The notes under the pieces were generated by a model. That model searched no databases, had not been told where the DNA came from, and saw only the letters and a list, made by a program, of their open reading frames with translations. A DNA stretch of 64,000 nt from NCBI GenBank assembly GCA_018241505.1, contig JAFEDS010000016.1:760522-824521 (forward strand), in the 5' to 3' direction. Origin of the DNA: Pseudomonadota bacterium. GTDB lineage: Bacteria; Pseudomonadota; Gammaproteobacteria; Steroidobacterales; Steroidobacteraceae. Position numbers and translations under genes: made by a program. Below, piece by piece: positions 39,330 through 47,526 of this stretch (position 1 is its first letter; the number at the start of each line of letters is the position of its first letter).

Positions 39330-41723
39330 TCAGAACCGGTACGTGGCGGTCGCGCCGACCGTGAGCGGCCGTATCGAGCGATCGAAGTACAGTGGCGAGC
39401 CGGTTGTGTCGCGAGATCGAACCAACAGCGGGTGCGAGTTGGTCAGGTTCTGCCCGAACACCGAGACATCGAACCCATCGAACCGCAAGCCGGCACGCAG
39501 ACCGAGTGTCGAGAACCCGGGTATGTCGGGCAAGGTCGCATCCGCCGCCCCGTTGGCCGGATTCTGTATGGACAGCTTGCCGGAGGGGTCCGTGGTCACG
39601 TGATAGTCGAGCCGCACATAGGGAGCCCTTGCCGTCCATACGGGCAATTGATACTCACTCGAGACCGTCACGGTCCAGGGGGCACTCGGCAGCCGATCGC
39701 CTTTGGTCACGAGATTGCCTCCGGGGGCGCAACCGCCAAAGCACACCGTTTGGGTGTACTGAGCGTTCGTGTAGGCGGCTTGCAACTGCAGTGACAGCTT
39801 GTCCACGGGACGATACTGAATATCGATGTCACCGCCTTTGCTGTTGGCCTTGCCGAGATTGGCCACGAATTGCTGGCCGCAGCTCGTGAGGTACAAATTC
39901 TGTTGAATGTCTTTCCAGTCAATATAGAACAGGCTGGCGTTGATCTGCATGCGGTAGTCCAGGGTCGTGATTTTGGCACCGAGCTCGTAGCTCCACAAAC
40001 TGTCCGGCCGATACGTGCCCGGCGATCGCCCCAGCCCGAGTTGCTGCTCTTGCGAGATGCAGGTCACCCCCAAGCCGTTGTTGATGCCGCCCTCGCGATA
40101 GCCCTTGGCGGCGCTCGCGTAAAACATCGTGTCGCGATTGGGTTTGTAGTTGATCACCGCGCGCGGGGTAATCGGTGTAGCAGAATCCGCGCCGGCGGAT
40201 ACCAGCGGTGTCGTCGGCCCAAACGCGGGGCCGAGGAACGGCCCATATTGCTCATACAACCCGTTATAACTGGCATGCTCGACACGCACCCCGCCGGTGA
40301 CACTGAATCCATGTCCGAGCTTCACTGTAGCCTCACCATACCCCGCAATCTGTTTGTCAATGATCCGGAATACCGGCTGTTTGGCAATGAGGCCGTTCGG
40401 GCAAGGCGCGGCATCCGTGCAGTAAGGTGCGAACTGCGGATACGCCTGGTTGAATTCGTCGTTCAGGTGGGGATCGTAGATGTCCTGCAATTCGTTTTCA
40501 TTGAGATGCGCGTAATACACGCCGCCGGTCCAGCTCAGCGGTCCCTCGCTGTCTTTGGACTGAAGCCTGACTTCCGCGACGGTGTTGTCCTGGTTGTCGT
40601 GGAAGAAGGACTCGGCGAATACCCCATAGGCGGCGTAGGGCGACAAGCCGTAGTTGGCGCGATCAAACTGTGTGTAGTCCGGAACGTCCCACTGGCGGCG
40701 TGAGAAGTACGAGACATTGCCGATCAACTGCACCGGACCCAGGTCCCAATCGAGCTTGACTGCGCTCAGAGTAAACGGATCGGTACTGGGATTGCGCTGG
40801 GCGTTGCCGTTCAGAAAGCGCTCGGCACCCGGGTCGGACAACTGGGGCCAGTATGAGCCCGTGTCGTTCAAGTGCAGGCGCTGCAGATAAACCGACGGTG
40901 TGATGCTCAGGTTGTCAGTAACCGCCCACTTGAAGGCCAGGCGCAGCGAGGCGGTGTACTGCCAGTTGGCATTCGGCTGGGAAACAACTCCCGTACGGTA
41001 GTCGGCGCGATCCACGTAGCCACCGTCCTGACGATACTGCGCGCTCATGCGAAACCCAAGCTTGCCATCAATGACCGGGCCGCCGATACCGACACCGGCC
41101 TCATAACTTTGGCCCCCGTGATCGGTGGTGGCGAGCTCGCCGCGCATGTAGCCGCTATAGGTGTTCAGGCTCGGCTGAGGTGTGATGAAGCGCAGGGCAC
41201 CGCCTTCGGCGCTGGCACCAAACAAGGTGCCCTGGGGACCGCGCAGTACCTCAACTCGCTCCAGGTCGAACAGCACGGGAAAGGGAATCACTGTGCCGAA
41301 GCCTATGTGCCGGCCTTGAATGGGCGTGTCATCGACATAAATGGCCGTGGTCGAGGTACCCGCGTTCGAGTCGATACCGCGGAAGGCGATGTCCGAATTC
41401 TCGTCATTGTAGTTCGACGCTGCGGTCAGGCCCATGCGCACAAAGGATACGCCCGGCGAGAACAGTGTCAGATCGTCGATGTCGCGAAGTCCCTGGGCAT
41501 CGAGCTTCTCCGGACTGAAGGCGCTCACGCTGATGGGGACATCCTGGAGCCGCTCGGCGCGGCGCTGCGAAGTGACAATGACCTCCTCGAGAGCCCCCGG
41601 CGAACTGTCGGCAGCCGCCGGCTGGGCTGTAGTCCCATCGGCGGATGCTGCAGTGCAACATACGCCCAGGGCCATGCACCCTGCGGTCAATGAGCCCAGC
41701 CAGTTGGTTTTGTTTATACGCAT
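39330..41723 (-). CDS. TonB-dependent receptor (FecA/FyuA-like, substrate unknown)
   Basis: A 797-residue outer-membrane receptor. The signal peptide (SLTAGCMALGVCCTAASA) is followed by a TonB-box-like EEVIVTSQRRAERLQDVPIS, the plug (to about 200, with GIDSNAGTSTTAIYVDDTPI and VEVLRGPQGTLFGASAEGGA) and a barrel closing in VGATATYRF. The QRRAERLQDVPIS plug start is common in carbohydrate, terpene, steroid and xenobiotic receptors of sphingomonads and related gammaproteobacteria, not siderophore-specific. It heads the operon with a permease and peptidase and is divergent from an AraC regulator (148-bp gap). Confidence 0.92.
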   Translation of the reverse strand: MRINKTNWLGSLTAGCMALGVCCTAASADGTTAQPAAADSSPGALEEVIVTSQRRAERLQDVPISVSAFSPEKLDAQGLRDIDDLTLFSPGVSFVRMGLTAASNYNDENSDIAFRGIDSNAGTSTTAIYVDDTPIQGRHIGFGTVIPFPVLFDLERVEVLRGPQGTLFGASAEGGALRFITPQPSLNTYSGYMRGELATTDHGGQSYEAGVGIGGPVIDGKLGFRMSAQYRQDGGYVDRADYRTGVVSQPNANWQYTASLRLAFKWAVTDNLSITPSVYLQRLHLNDTGSYWPQLSDPGAERFLNGNAQRNPSTDPFTLSAVKLDWDLGPVQLIGNVSYFSRRQWDVPDYTQFDRANYGLSPYAAYGVFAESFFHDNQDNTVAEVRLQSKDSEGPLSWTGGVYYAHLNENELQDIYDPHLNDEFNQAYPQFAPYCTDAAPCPNGLIAKQPVFRIIDKQIAGYGEATVKLGHGFSVTGGVRVEHASYNGLYEQYGPFLGPAFGPTTPLVSAGADSATPITPRAVINYKPNRDTMFYASAAKGYREGGINNGLGVTCISQEQQLGLGRSPGTYRPDSLWSYELGAKITTLDYRMQINASLFYIDWKDIQQNLYLTSCGQQFVANLGKANSKGGDIDIQYRPVDKLSLQLQAAYTNAQYTQTVCFGGCAPGGNLVTKGDRLPSAPWTVTVSSEYQLPVWTARAPYVRLDYHVTTDPSGKLSIQNPANGAADATLPDIPGFSTLGLRAGLRFDGFDVSVFGQNLTNSHPLLVRSRDTTGSPLYFDRSIRPLTVGATATYRF

Positions 41724-41871
41724 GTACCCCCCTTGCGTCGAAAACTTCGAGCGCGACCTAACAACAAGTGGCTTGCCTGGTTATGGGAATCGTTGCCCGC
41801 GCTGCTGCCGACGACTATATTGGCTTTCAGTCCAGTGGCATTGACAGGCGCTCGGCTAAATACGCCATCTG

Positions 41872-42939
41872 ATGTCAACTCATGATCTGCCAGGCTCGAG
41901 AACGCTGACCATCCACATCAGCTACGTGGGTGCGGTCGGGCTGCATTTGTCGCGTCGTGGGCACGATCCGGCGCCGCTGTATGCCCGCATTGGCCTTACA
42001 GCGGCTGCGGTTGACGACGGTCAGCTTCGCGTACCGCTTCACGATTTCTTCGAGCTGCTCGATGCAGCGGCCCGGCACGCACACGACCCTCATCTGGGCC
42101 TGCATGTCTATGAACGATTCGATTTTGCCGATCTCGGTGTACTGGGTTTCGCGCTGCTGTCTTCCAAGGATGTGGGTGCCGCCCTGCGAGTGTTGATGCG
42201 CTATGGCGCCGTGTTCCAGGACGGCGATGAGGGGCAACTGCTGCTGGAGCGTAATTACGCCCACATGTGGTATCGGGTGAATGCCCCCGACCTGCCCCTG
42301 TCGCGCCACGACTGCGACATGTCCACTGCGTTCACCCTGTTCTTCCTGCGCAAAGTGTTGGACCCGGACTGGACCCCGGTAGCGGTACAGTTGCAACATC
42401 CACAGCCTTCCACCGCGCTGCTCGGCGAATATCAACGGGTCTTTGGCTGCCCTTTGACCTTTGGCGCCGCGACCAATCAGATCACCCTGCCGCGGCGTGT
42501 CCTGGATGCACCGATCCGCTCATCCGACAAGCGCCTGTTCGATATCATCGAGCGCAATCTTCGGCTGTTGCAGGAACAAACCCGGCTGGAGAACTCACTG
42601 GCACAGAAGGTTGAGGCCGCCATCGCGGAGAGTCTGTCAACGGGACCGCCGCGTCTGGAGCAGATTGCGCGCATGCTCAATGTCTCGTCGGGGACTTTGC
42701 AGAGCCAGTTGTTGGCGCGCGAGCTGAAGTTCAACGAGTTGTTGGACAAAGTGCGCCGCGAGCTGGCGTTGCGCTTGTTGGCGACCACCGAGCGGTCGCT
42801 GGCTGAGGTCACCTACCTCCTGGGATATTCGGATGAGAGCGCGTTCAATCGGGCCTTTCGGCGCTGGATCGGACGGACGCCCAATGACTATCGACGTTCG
42901 ATCCGCGTACGCCTCGATGGCAACGTCGCCGTGAGATAG
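41872..42939 (+). CDS. AraC-family regulator (arabinose-binding-like N-domain)
   Basis: A 355-residue regulator with the PF12625-type N-terminal domain (about 15-205: LPLSRHDCDMSTAFTLFFLR and GLHVYERFDFADLGVLGFAL) and a C-terminal HTH_18 (about 255-345: IARMLNVSSGTLQSQLLARE, LLGYSDESAFNRAFRRWIGR). This group includes OruR-type activators of amino-acid and other catabolic operons. It is divergent from the TonB receptor-permease-peptidase operon, its probable target. Its last 52 bp overlap the TetR gene antisense. Confidence 0.92.
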   Translation: MSTHDLPGSRTLTIHISYVGAVGLHLSRRGHDPAPLYARIGLTAAAVDDGQLRVPLHDFFELLDAAARHAHDPHLGLHVYERFDFADLGVLGFALLSSKDVGAALRVLMRYGAVFQDGDEGQLLLERNYAHMWYRVNAPDLPLSRHDCDMSTAFTLFFLRKVLDPDWTPVAVQLQHPQPSTALLGEYQRVFGCPLTFGAATNQITLPRRVLDAPIRSSDKRLFDIIERNLRLLQEQTRLENSLAQKVEAAIAESLSTGPPRLEQIARMLNVSSGTLQSQLLARELKFNELLDKVRRELALRLLATTERSLAEVTYLLGYSDESAFNRAFRRWIGRTPNDYRRSIRVRLDGNVAVR

Positions 42940-43529
42940 GTTTGTAGATACGCCGTCATGGCGCGCTCGGCCTCCGCACACATCTCGACGGTGACGGTCG
43001 CGTTGTCCAGGACCGACAGAGAAAACATGAGATCGGCGATCTCCACCGCCCGGAAGAATACGGCGGAGAGATTGGGAATCGCCGGCAGCTCGAACCAGAC
43101 CTCCAGGTGCTGAGCGATTAGCCGGCCGATCGCCGCATCGCTGTGCCGATCGCGGCGCTTGAGCTCGGGTGGGGTCTTGGGCCCAATCTGCAACTGCCGC
43201 GCCGCCGGATTGCGGTTGTAGTAGTCCATACCGCGCCTCGTCAAAATGGCGACGACGTCCTGCCAGCCGCGGACGCGAGCACGGATGGGGCGTCTTTGAT
43301 CCTCGAGCAGCTCCGTCTGCAATGACACCAGCAGGTTGGCATACAGATCCCCGATGTCATCGTAGAAGTGATAGGCGGAGCCCTTGGGCACGCCGGCACG
43401 TACGGCGACATCACCCAGACTGATGTCATCGAGCTCCCGCTCGGAGAGCATGGCACGCGCCGCCGCGAGGAGCCGCTTGCGCCGCTCTATGCCGCGGGCG
43501 TGCATTGTCCCGCGCCTGGTCCCCAACAT
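42888..43529 (-). CDS. TetR-family transcriptional repressor
   Basis: A 213-residue regulator with the N-terminal TetR HTH (about 15-60: LLAAARAMLSERELDDISLG, VRAGVPKGSAYHFYDDIGDL) and a helical ligand domain. A second possible ATG is eight codons in (43505). The gene is divergent from the FeaR-like AraC gene; a perfect palindrome in the shared 109-bp region is its likely operator. Its ligand is unknown. The 3' end overlaps the opposing AraC gene by 52 bp. Confidence 0.9.
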   Translation of the reverse strand: MLGTRRGTMHARGIERRKRLLAAARAMLSERELDDISLGDVAVRAGVPKGSAYHFYDDIGDLYANLLVSLQTELLEDQRRPIRARVRGWQDVVAILTRRGMDYYNRNPAARQLQIGPKTPPELKRRDRHSDAAIGRLIAQHLEVWFELPAIPNLSAVFFRAVEIADLMFSLSVLDNATVTVEMCAEAERAMTAYLQTYLTATLPSRRTRIERR

Positions 43530-43582
43530 ACCGGATCGATCTCCCGCCCTCCCCCCGTAACCCGTTTGCGAGGCAGAGTGGA

Positions 43583-43611
43583 TCGAGTATACTCGAATTG
43601 AATCGAGTATA
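43583..43611. promoter_or_regulatory. Palindromic operator plus repeated half-site
   Basis: TCGAGTATACTCGA at 43583-43596 is a perfect 14-bp palindrome. The half TCGAGTATA recurs at 43603-43611, exactly 20 bp (two helical turns) on. It lies in the region between the divergent tetR- and araC-type genes, 54 bp from the first start and 28 bp from the second. The two-turn spacing suggests cooperative binding, most likely by the TetR protein. Confidence 0.7.
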
Positions 43612-43638
43612 AGGTCGACTATTGGAGATATTGCAGCA

Positions 43639-44574
43639 ATGCACAGGTCCGGGCCGAACGGCTGCGATTACGAAACCTCCAATGAGGCCCTGAGCCGCAT
43701 CTGCGGTGCCTATCGGATTGCCTGCGATCGCTGGTGGGAGTTTCGCGGCAACATCGCGACCCGGACCGCCGGGTCGCTGCACTTTGCCGACGTTAGATTT
43801 TCGCACGGCGCGGTAATTCGCGATCGCGGTGAAGGCCGCTACCGGGGCGATCACTACTTCCTGGTCCTGCAAGCGGCAGGCTCAGCAAGAATGCGTCAGC
43901 GCGGGAATGAGGCGGCCCTCGAGGCAGGCGATTGCACTCTCATAGACTCGAGGTTTGCTTCTGTATTCGAAGTGGGAACGGACTTCCACCAGTACTCTTT
44001 TCATTTCCCAGCGCAGTTGATGCAGGAGCGCTTCGGCCGGCAGGCATTACCCTTGGCAGCCGTGATCGGGGGCCGGCGCGGAGCCGGTGCCATTCTGTCG
44101 GATTTGCTCACTTCCCTAGTACGCAATGCCTCCTCCCTCCAGGGAGTTGATCTGACTGGAGTGACACTACAAGCCCTCGCCGCAGCCCTCGGCACGGAGG
44201 GGGAGCCACGTCAGTGTACTAGTGAGTCAAACAGTATTCCCTCGCTACGGGAGATTGTGGAATACGTTGATATCCGGGCTCATGAGCCGGATCTGACACC
44301 GGCGGGTATCGCGAGCCATTTCAATATTTCGTTGCGCCGCCTGTATCGTCTGGCAGCACCGACGGGTTGCGCGCCCGCCGCCCTGGTGTGGCAGCGGCGC
44401 CTGGAGCAGGCGCGCAAGATGCTGGCCAGCGGCAATTCCCGCGTGCCCATTCTCGAGATTGCCTTGAGTTGCGGATTCAAAGACGGCGCGCATTTTTCGC
44501 GGGCCTATCGCAAGGCCTATGGTCACCCGCCCAAGCTGGCGCGTACCGCCGTGCGCTCGGCGCTGACGCTCTGA
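43639..44574 (+). CDS. AraC-family regulator, FeaR-like
   Basis: A 311-residue regulator. The N-terminal domain (about 20-185) resembles AraC_binding_2 of FeaR-type proteins (GDHYFLVLQAAGSARMRQRG, LEAGDCTLIDSRFASVFEVG). The C-terminal HTH_18 (about 215-305) has ASHFNISLRRLYRLAAPTG and LSCGFKDGAHFSRAYRKAYG. FeaR activates aromatic-amine oxidation in E. coli, so an aromatic or amine effector is possible but unproven. It faces the permease-aminotransferase end of the large catabolic array and overlaps that permease gene by 52 bp at the 3' ends. Confidence 0.88.
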   Translation: MHRSGPNGCDYETSNEALSRICGAYRIACDRWWEFRGNIATRTAGSLHFADVRFSHGAVIRDRGEGRYRGDHYFLVLQAAGSARMRQRGNEAALEAGDCTLIDSRFASVFEVGTDFHQYSFHFPAQLMQERFGRQALPLAAVIGGRRGAGAILSDLLTSLVRNASSLQGVDLTGVTLQALAAALGTEGEPRQCTSESNSIPSLREIVEYVDIRAHEPDLTPAGIASHFNISLRRLYRLAAPTGCAPAALVWQRRLEQARKMLASGNSRVPILEIALSCGFKDGAHFSRAYRKAYGHPPKLARTAVRSALTL

Positions 44575-45998
44575 GAGAGTTGCTCTTCGTCGAGAATCTG
44601 TTCCACGGAGGCCGGCGCGAACAACGGTGAGTGTTGCACGAAGCGCGTCCAGACAAACGCATACACCGCGGTCCCCGCCAACATCAAGCCGAACGGAATA
44701 TAGACAGCGCTGCGTCGGGTGCCTGATGGAGCGATGTATGCGAGCGCGACGACGATTCCCACCATGGATACAATTTGCGGCAGCGGGAACCAGCGCGCCC
44801 GGTAAGGCCGCGGCAAGTCCGGTCGCCGCAACCTCAGGGAGACCACAGACAAAGTTACGAGGATGTAGGCCACACCCCAGGCGCAGACCGCGGCGAGCAC
44901 CAGATTCGCGAGCCTGTCGAGGTCACCGTGAATCAGCCACGCATGGACACAGGGAATCGCGGCGGAAAATGCGATACCCACCAGCGGAGTCTTGAACCGC
45001 GGATGCAGGTATGCAAAGGCCTTGGGCAGGGCGCCATCGAGGGCCATTCCGTACAAGATACGAGGTAGGCCGGCCATCAGCGTATTGATAGTCGCAGCAC
45101 CCGCGAACAACAGGCCAATGCCGAGCCACACACGGCCTGCCGGTCCGAGGACCGCTTCCGCGAATTTCGGAATGGCCATGGGTGTGTCGAGGAGATGGGT
45201 AATGCCGGCGGCGTCCAACGGTAAGTTGGGTACCTGGCGGCGCATCGCCGTCCCAAAGATCAACATGCAGGTGGCTACAGCCCACAGCCCGAGTTGCATC
45301 GCCCGCGGAATCTGAGTTGCCGGTTTCCGCAGCTCCGTTGCCAGCGGAGTGACAAATTCGAAACCGACAAACATGAACATCGCCATGCCCACCAGCGACA
45401 ACACCGCTGTTGAGCCCGAGCCGATAGTCGAAGAGCCGAAAAGACTCGTCAGCGGCACCGCCGGTGCGTGCAGCAGCCCCAGGATGCCAAAGATCATCAA
45501 AGTGGACCACATGCCGACGGTCAGGACGATCTCGATCTTGCCGTAGACGCGGATACCGAGGGCGTTGGTAACTGCAAACACCATCACCATGCCGACTCCC
45601 ACCAGCCACGAGGTGCCGCTGCGCTCGAGAGCCGCATTCAGTGTGTCGAAGTTGACGAGCGCCATGATGCCGCTCAGCACTGTTTCTGCGGTTCCGGCAA
45701 AAACGTGCACGAGCAGGTAAGCGGAAATCGTCCCGGTAATCGCGCAGAAGCGTCCGAGCCCGCAGGAGATGTAGTCGTAGACGGAGCCGGTTGTCGGCAG
45801 GATGGAAGCTGCTTCCGCAAACGAAGTCGCCTGTGCCTGCATGACGACAAACGCGATGCACATGGCGGCTACAAACGTGCCACCTCCCATGCCAAAGCCA
45901 CTGGTCACTGTGAGAATGACCGGGCTGGCCATGATGAGGCCGACCGACGTGGCGAGCGCGGTTGGGAAACCGAGCGCGCCCTGAGCGATACGGCTCAC
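44523..45998 (-). CDS. APC-family amino acid/amine permease
   Basis: A 491-residue inner-membrane transporter with about 12-13 helices, starting ALGFPTALATSVGLIMASPV and with the TM6 region MFMFVGFEFVTPLATELRKP, which is typical of APC amino-acid/polyamine carriers. Its start overlaps the aminotransferase stop by 4 bp (ATGA), so import of an amine or amino acid and its deamination are probably coupled. It is the last gene of the minus-strand array. Confidence 0.9.
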   Translation of the reverse strand: MSRIAQGALGFPTALATSVGLIMASPVILTVTSGFGMGGGTFVAAMCIAFVVMQAQATSFAEAASILPTTGSVYDYISCGLGRFCAITGTISAYLLVHVFAGTAETVLSGIMALVNFDTLNAALERSGTSWLVGVGMVMVFAVTNALGIRVYGKIEIVLTVGMWSTLMIFGILGLLHAPAVPLTSLFGSSTIGSGSTAVLSLVGMAMFMFVGFEFVTPLATELRKPATQIPRAMQLGLWAVATCMLIFGTAMRRQVPNLPLDAAGITHLLDTPMAIPKFAEAVLGPAGRVWLGIGLLFAGAATINTLMAGLPRILYGMALDGALPKAFAYLHPRFKTPLVGIAFSAAIPCVHAWLIHGDLDRLANLVLAAVCAWGVAYILVTLSVVSLRLRRPDLPRPYRARWFPLPQIVSMVGIVVALAYIAPSGTRRSAVYIPFGLMLAGTAVYAFVWTRFVQHSPLFAPASVEQILDEEQLSQSVSAERTAVRASLGG

Positions 45999-47368
45999 AC
46001 TGTATCCAACACGCTCAGGAGGATCTCGAGCGCCGAGAACAGGTAGGCACGCGGAATCGTCAGGGACGGCATGAGCCGTAACACATTGCCATTGCGGCCA
46101 CAGGGAACCATGATCACGCCGCGCCGCAGGGACTCGACAACGATTCGTCCAATCTTCTCTGCCGCGAGGGGTGTGCGAGAATCCCTGTCCTCCACCAACT
46201 CGATCCCAATCATGAGCCCGCGGCCACGGACCTCACCAATGCGCGGATGGTTGCGGGCCCGCACCCGCTCCAGGGTCTCTTCGCCGAGCTGGCGGGCGCG
46301 GTCGAGAAGCTCGAGCTTTGGATCGCGTAGTAACGCGATATTGGTGAGACACACCGCCGCCGACAGCGCATTTGCAGCGAATGTCCCGGGTTGCGATCCC
46401 GGCGGGATCTGTCTTGCGAGATCGGTGCGCAGAGCGACCCCCGCCATCGGCAAGTCGCCGCCCATCCCCTTGCCGAACGTCAACATATCCGGCCGGACAC
46501 CGGAGTGCTCGACCGCCCACATCTTTCCAGTGCGGCCCGCGCCCGCTTGCACCTCGTCCACTACGAGAAGCGCACCGGACTCGTCGCAAGCCTTGCGCAA
46601 GAGCTGCAGAAACTCGGGAGCCGGCGCGACATAACCGCCCTCCCCCTGAACCGGCTCGACGATGACGGCAGCAACATCGTCTGCCCCCGTATAGCGCGTA
46701 TTCAGCAGGTAGTTGACGTACTCACCCGCGATTCGCTCGGCGCTCTTGGTTGTTGTGTCAAAGGGAAATCGATACGCGTAGGGATAGGGAGCGTGAATGA
46801 CTCCGGGCATGAACGGCCCGTAGCCTGAGCGATACTGATTGCCGGTGGTGAGCGCATTCGACGCGTTCCAAACGCCATGGTAAGCGCCGTGAAATGCCAG
46901 GATCTGCTGGCGGCCGGTGACCCTCTTGGCAAACTTGATTGCCGCTTCGAGCGCATCGCTGCCACTTTGGGTGAAGTAGCTGATGCAGTTGCCCCGAAGT
47001 CCCTCCGGCATGACCTCTGCCAGGGTCGCGGCAAGCTCCACGCGTTTCGAGTTGCTGATATCGGACGCGTGCATCAACCGTTGCGACTGTGCCTGGATCG
47101 CTTCGACAACTCGAGGATGGCAGCGACCAACGCTATTAACACCGACGCCCGCGGAGATATCAATGTAGAGATTGCCGTCGGGGTCTTTCACGGTGACGCC
47201 AAATCCCTGATCGAACACGAGTGGGAAGTCACCGCCGCCCCGTGCCATCGACTCGACATCGAGTGAGCGCCGCAGGGACTCCTGCGACCGGGGACCGGGG
47301 ACCGATGTCGTCACCATTCGCGGTGCGCCGGGGTAGGAAAGGGCTTCCAGCTCAGCTTCACTAATCAT
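45995..47368 (-). CDS. Class III (omega) aminotransferase
   Basis: A 457-residue PLP enzyme of the 4-aminobutyrate/omega-amino-acid aminotransferase type. The cofactor site shows SGSDALEAAIKFAKR (phosphate-binding), FHGAYHGVW, VVDEVQAGAGRTGKMWA (Asp to the pyridine N) and the Schiff-base Lys in DMLTFGKGMGGDLPMAG (about 280). The substrate amine is unknown; GABA, beta-amino acids or putrescine-like compounds are typical. The ATG at 47368 has GGTGG 8-9 bp upstream; a GTG four codons earlier is the alternative. It is coupled to the downstream permease. Confidence 0.92.
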   Translation of the reverse strand: MISEAELEALSYPGAPRMVTTSVPGPRSQESLRRSLDVESMARGGGDFPLVFDQGFGVTVKDPDGNLYIDISAGVGVNSVGRCHPRVVEAIQAQSQRLMHASDISNSKRVELAATLAEVMPEGLRGNCISYFTQSGSDALEAAIKFAKRVTGRQQILAFHGAYHGVWNASNALTTGNQYRSGYGPFMPGVIHAPYPYAYRFPFDTTTKSAERIAGEYVNYLLNTRYTGADDVAAVIVEPVQGEGGYVAPAPEFLQLLRKACDESGALLVVDEVQAGAGRTGKMWAVEHSGVRPDMLTFGKGMGGDLPMAGVALRTDLARQIPPGSQPGTFAANALSAAVCLTNIALLRDPKLELLDRARQLGEETLERVRARNHPRIGEVRGRGLMIGIELVEDRDSRTPLAAEKIGRIVVESLRRGVIMVPCGRNGNVLRLMPSLTIPRAYLFSALEILLSVLDTV

Positions 47369-47395
47369 TGTTTCGACCACCCGAAAGACCCGTGG

Positions 47396-47417
47396 GGTAC
47401 CTCCAATGTAGGTTACC
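47396..47417. promoter_or_regulatory. Possible operator upstream of the aminotransferase gene
   Basis: GGTACCT / 7-nt spacer / AGGTTACC is an imperfect inverted repeat 27 bp upstream of the start. It lies in the only sizeable gap (158 bp) between the TonB receptor and the aminotransferase genes, so it may mark an internal promoter. The evidence is the symmetry alone. Confidence 0.3.
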
Positions 47418-47526
47418 TCGGGGGGGCGGTTCTTGCTTGCGCGCGCCGCGGCCTTGATTGCCCTTGCCAGGCGCGCCCAAGCCTCTGATTTACCGATAAT
47501 TAGTGCGCAAAGCAGCCATCCATCGG

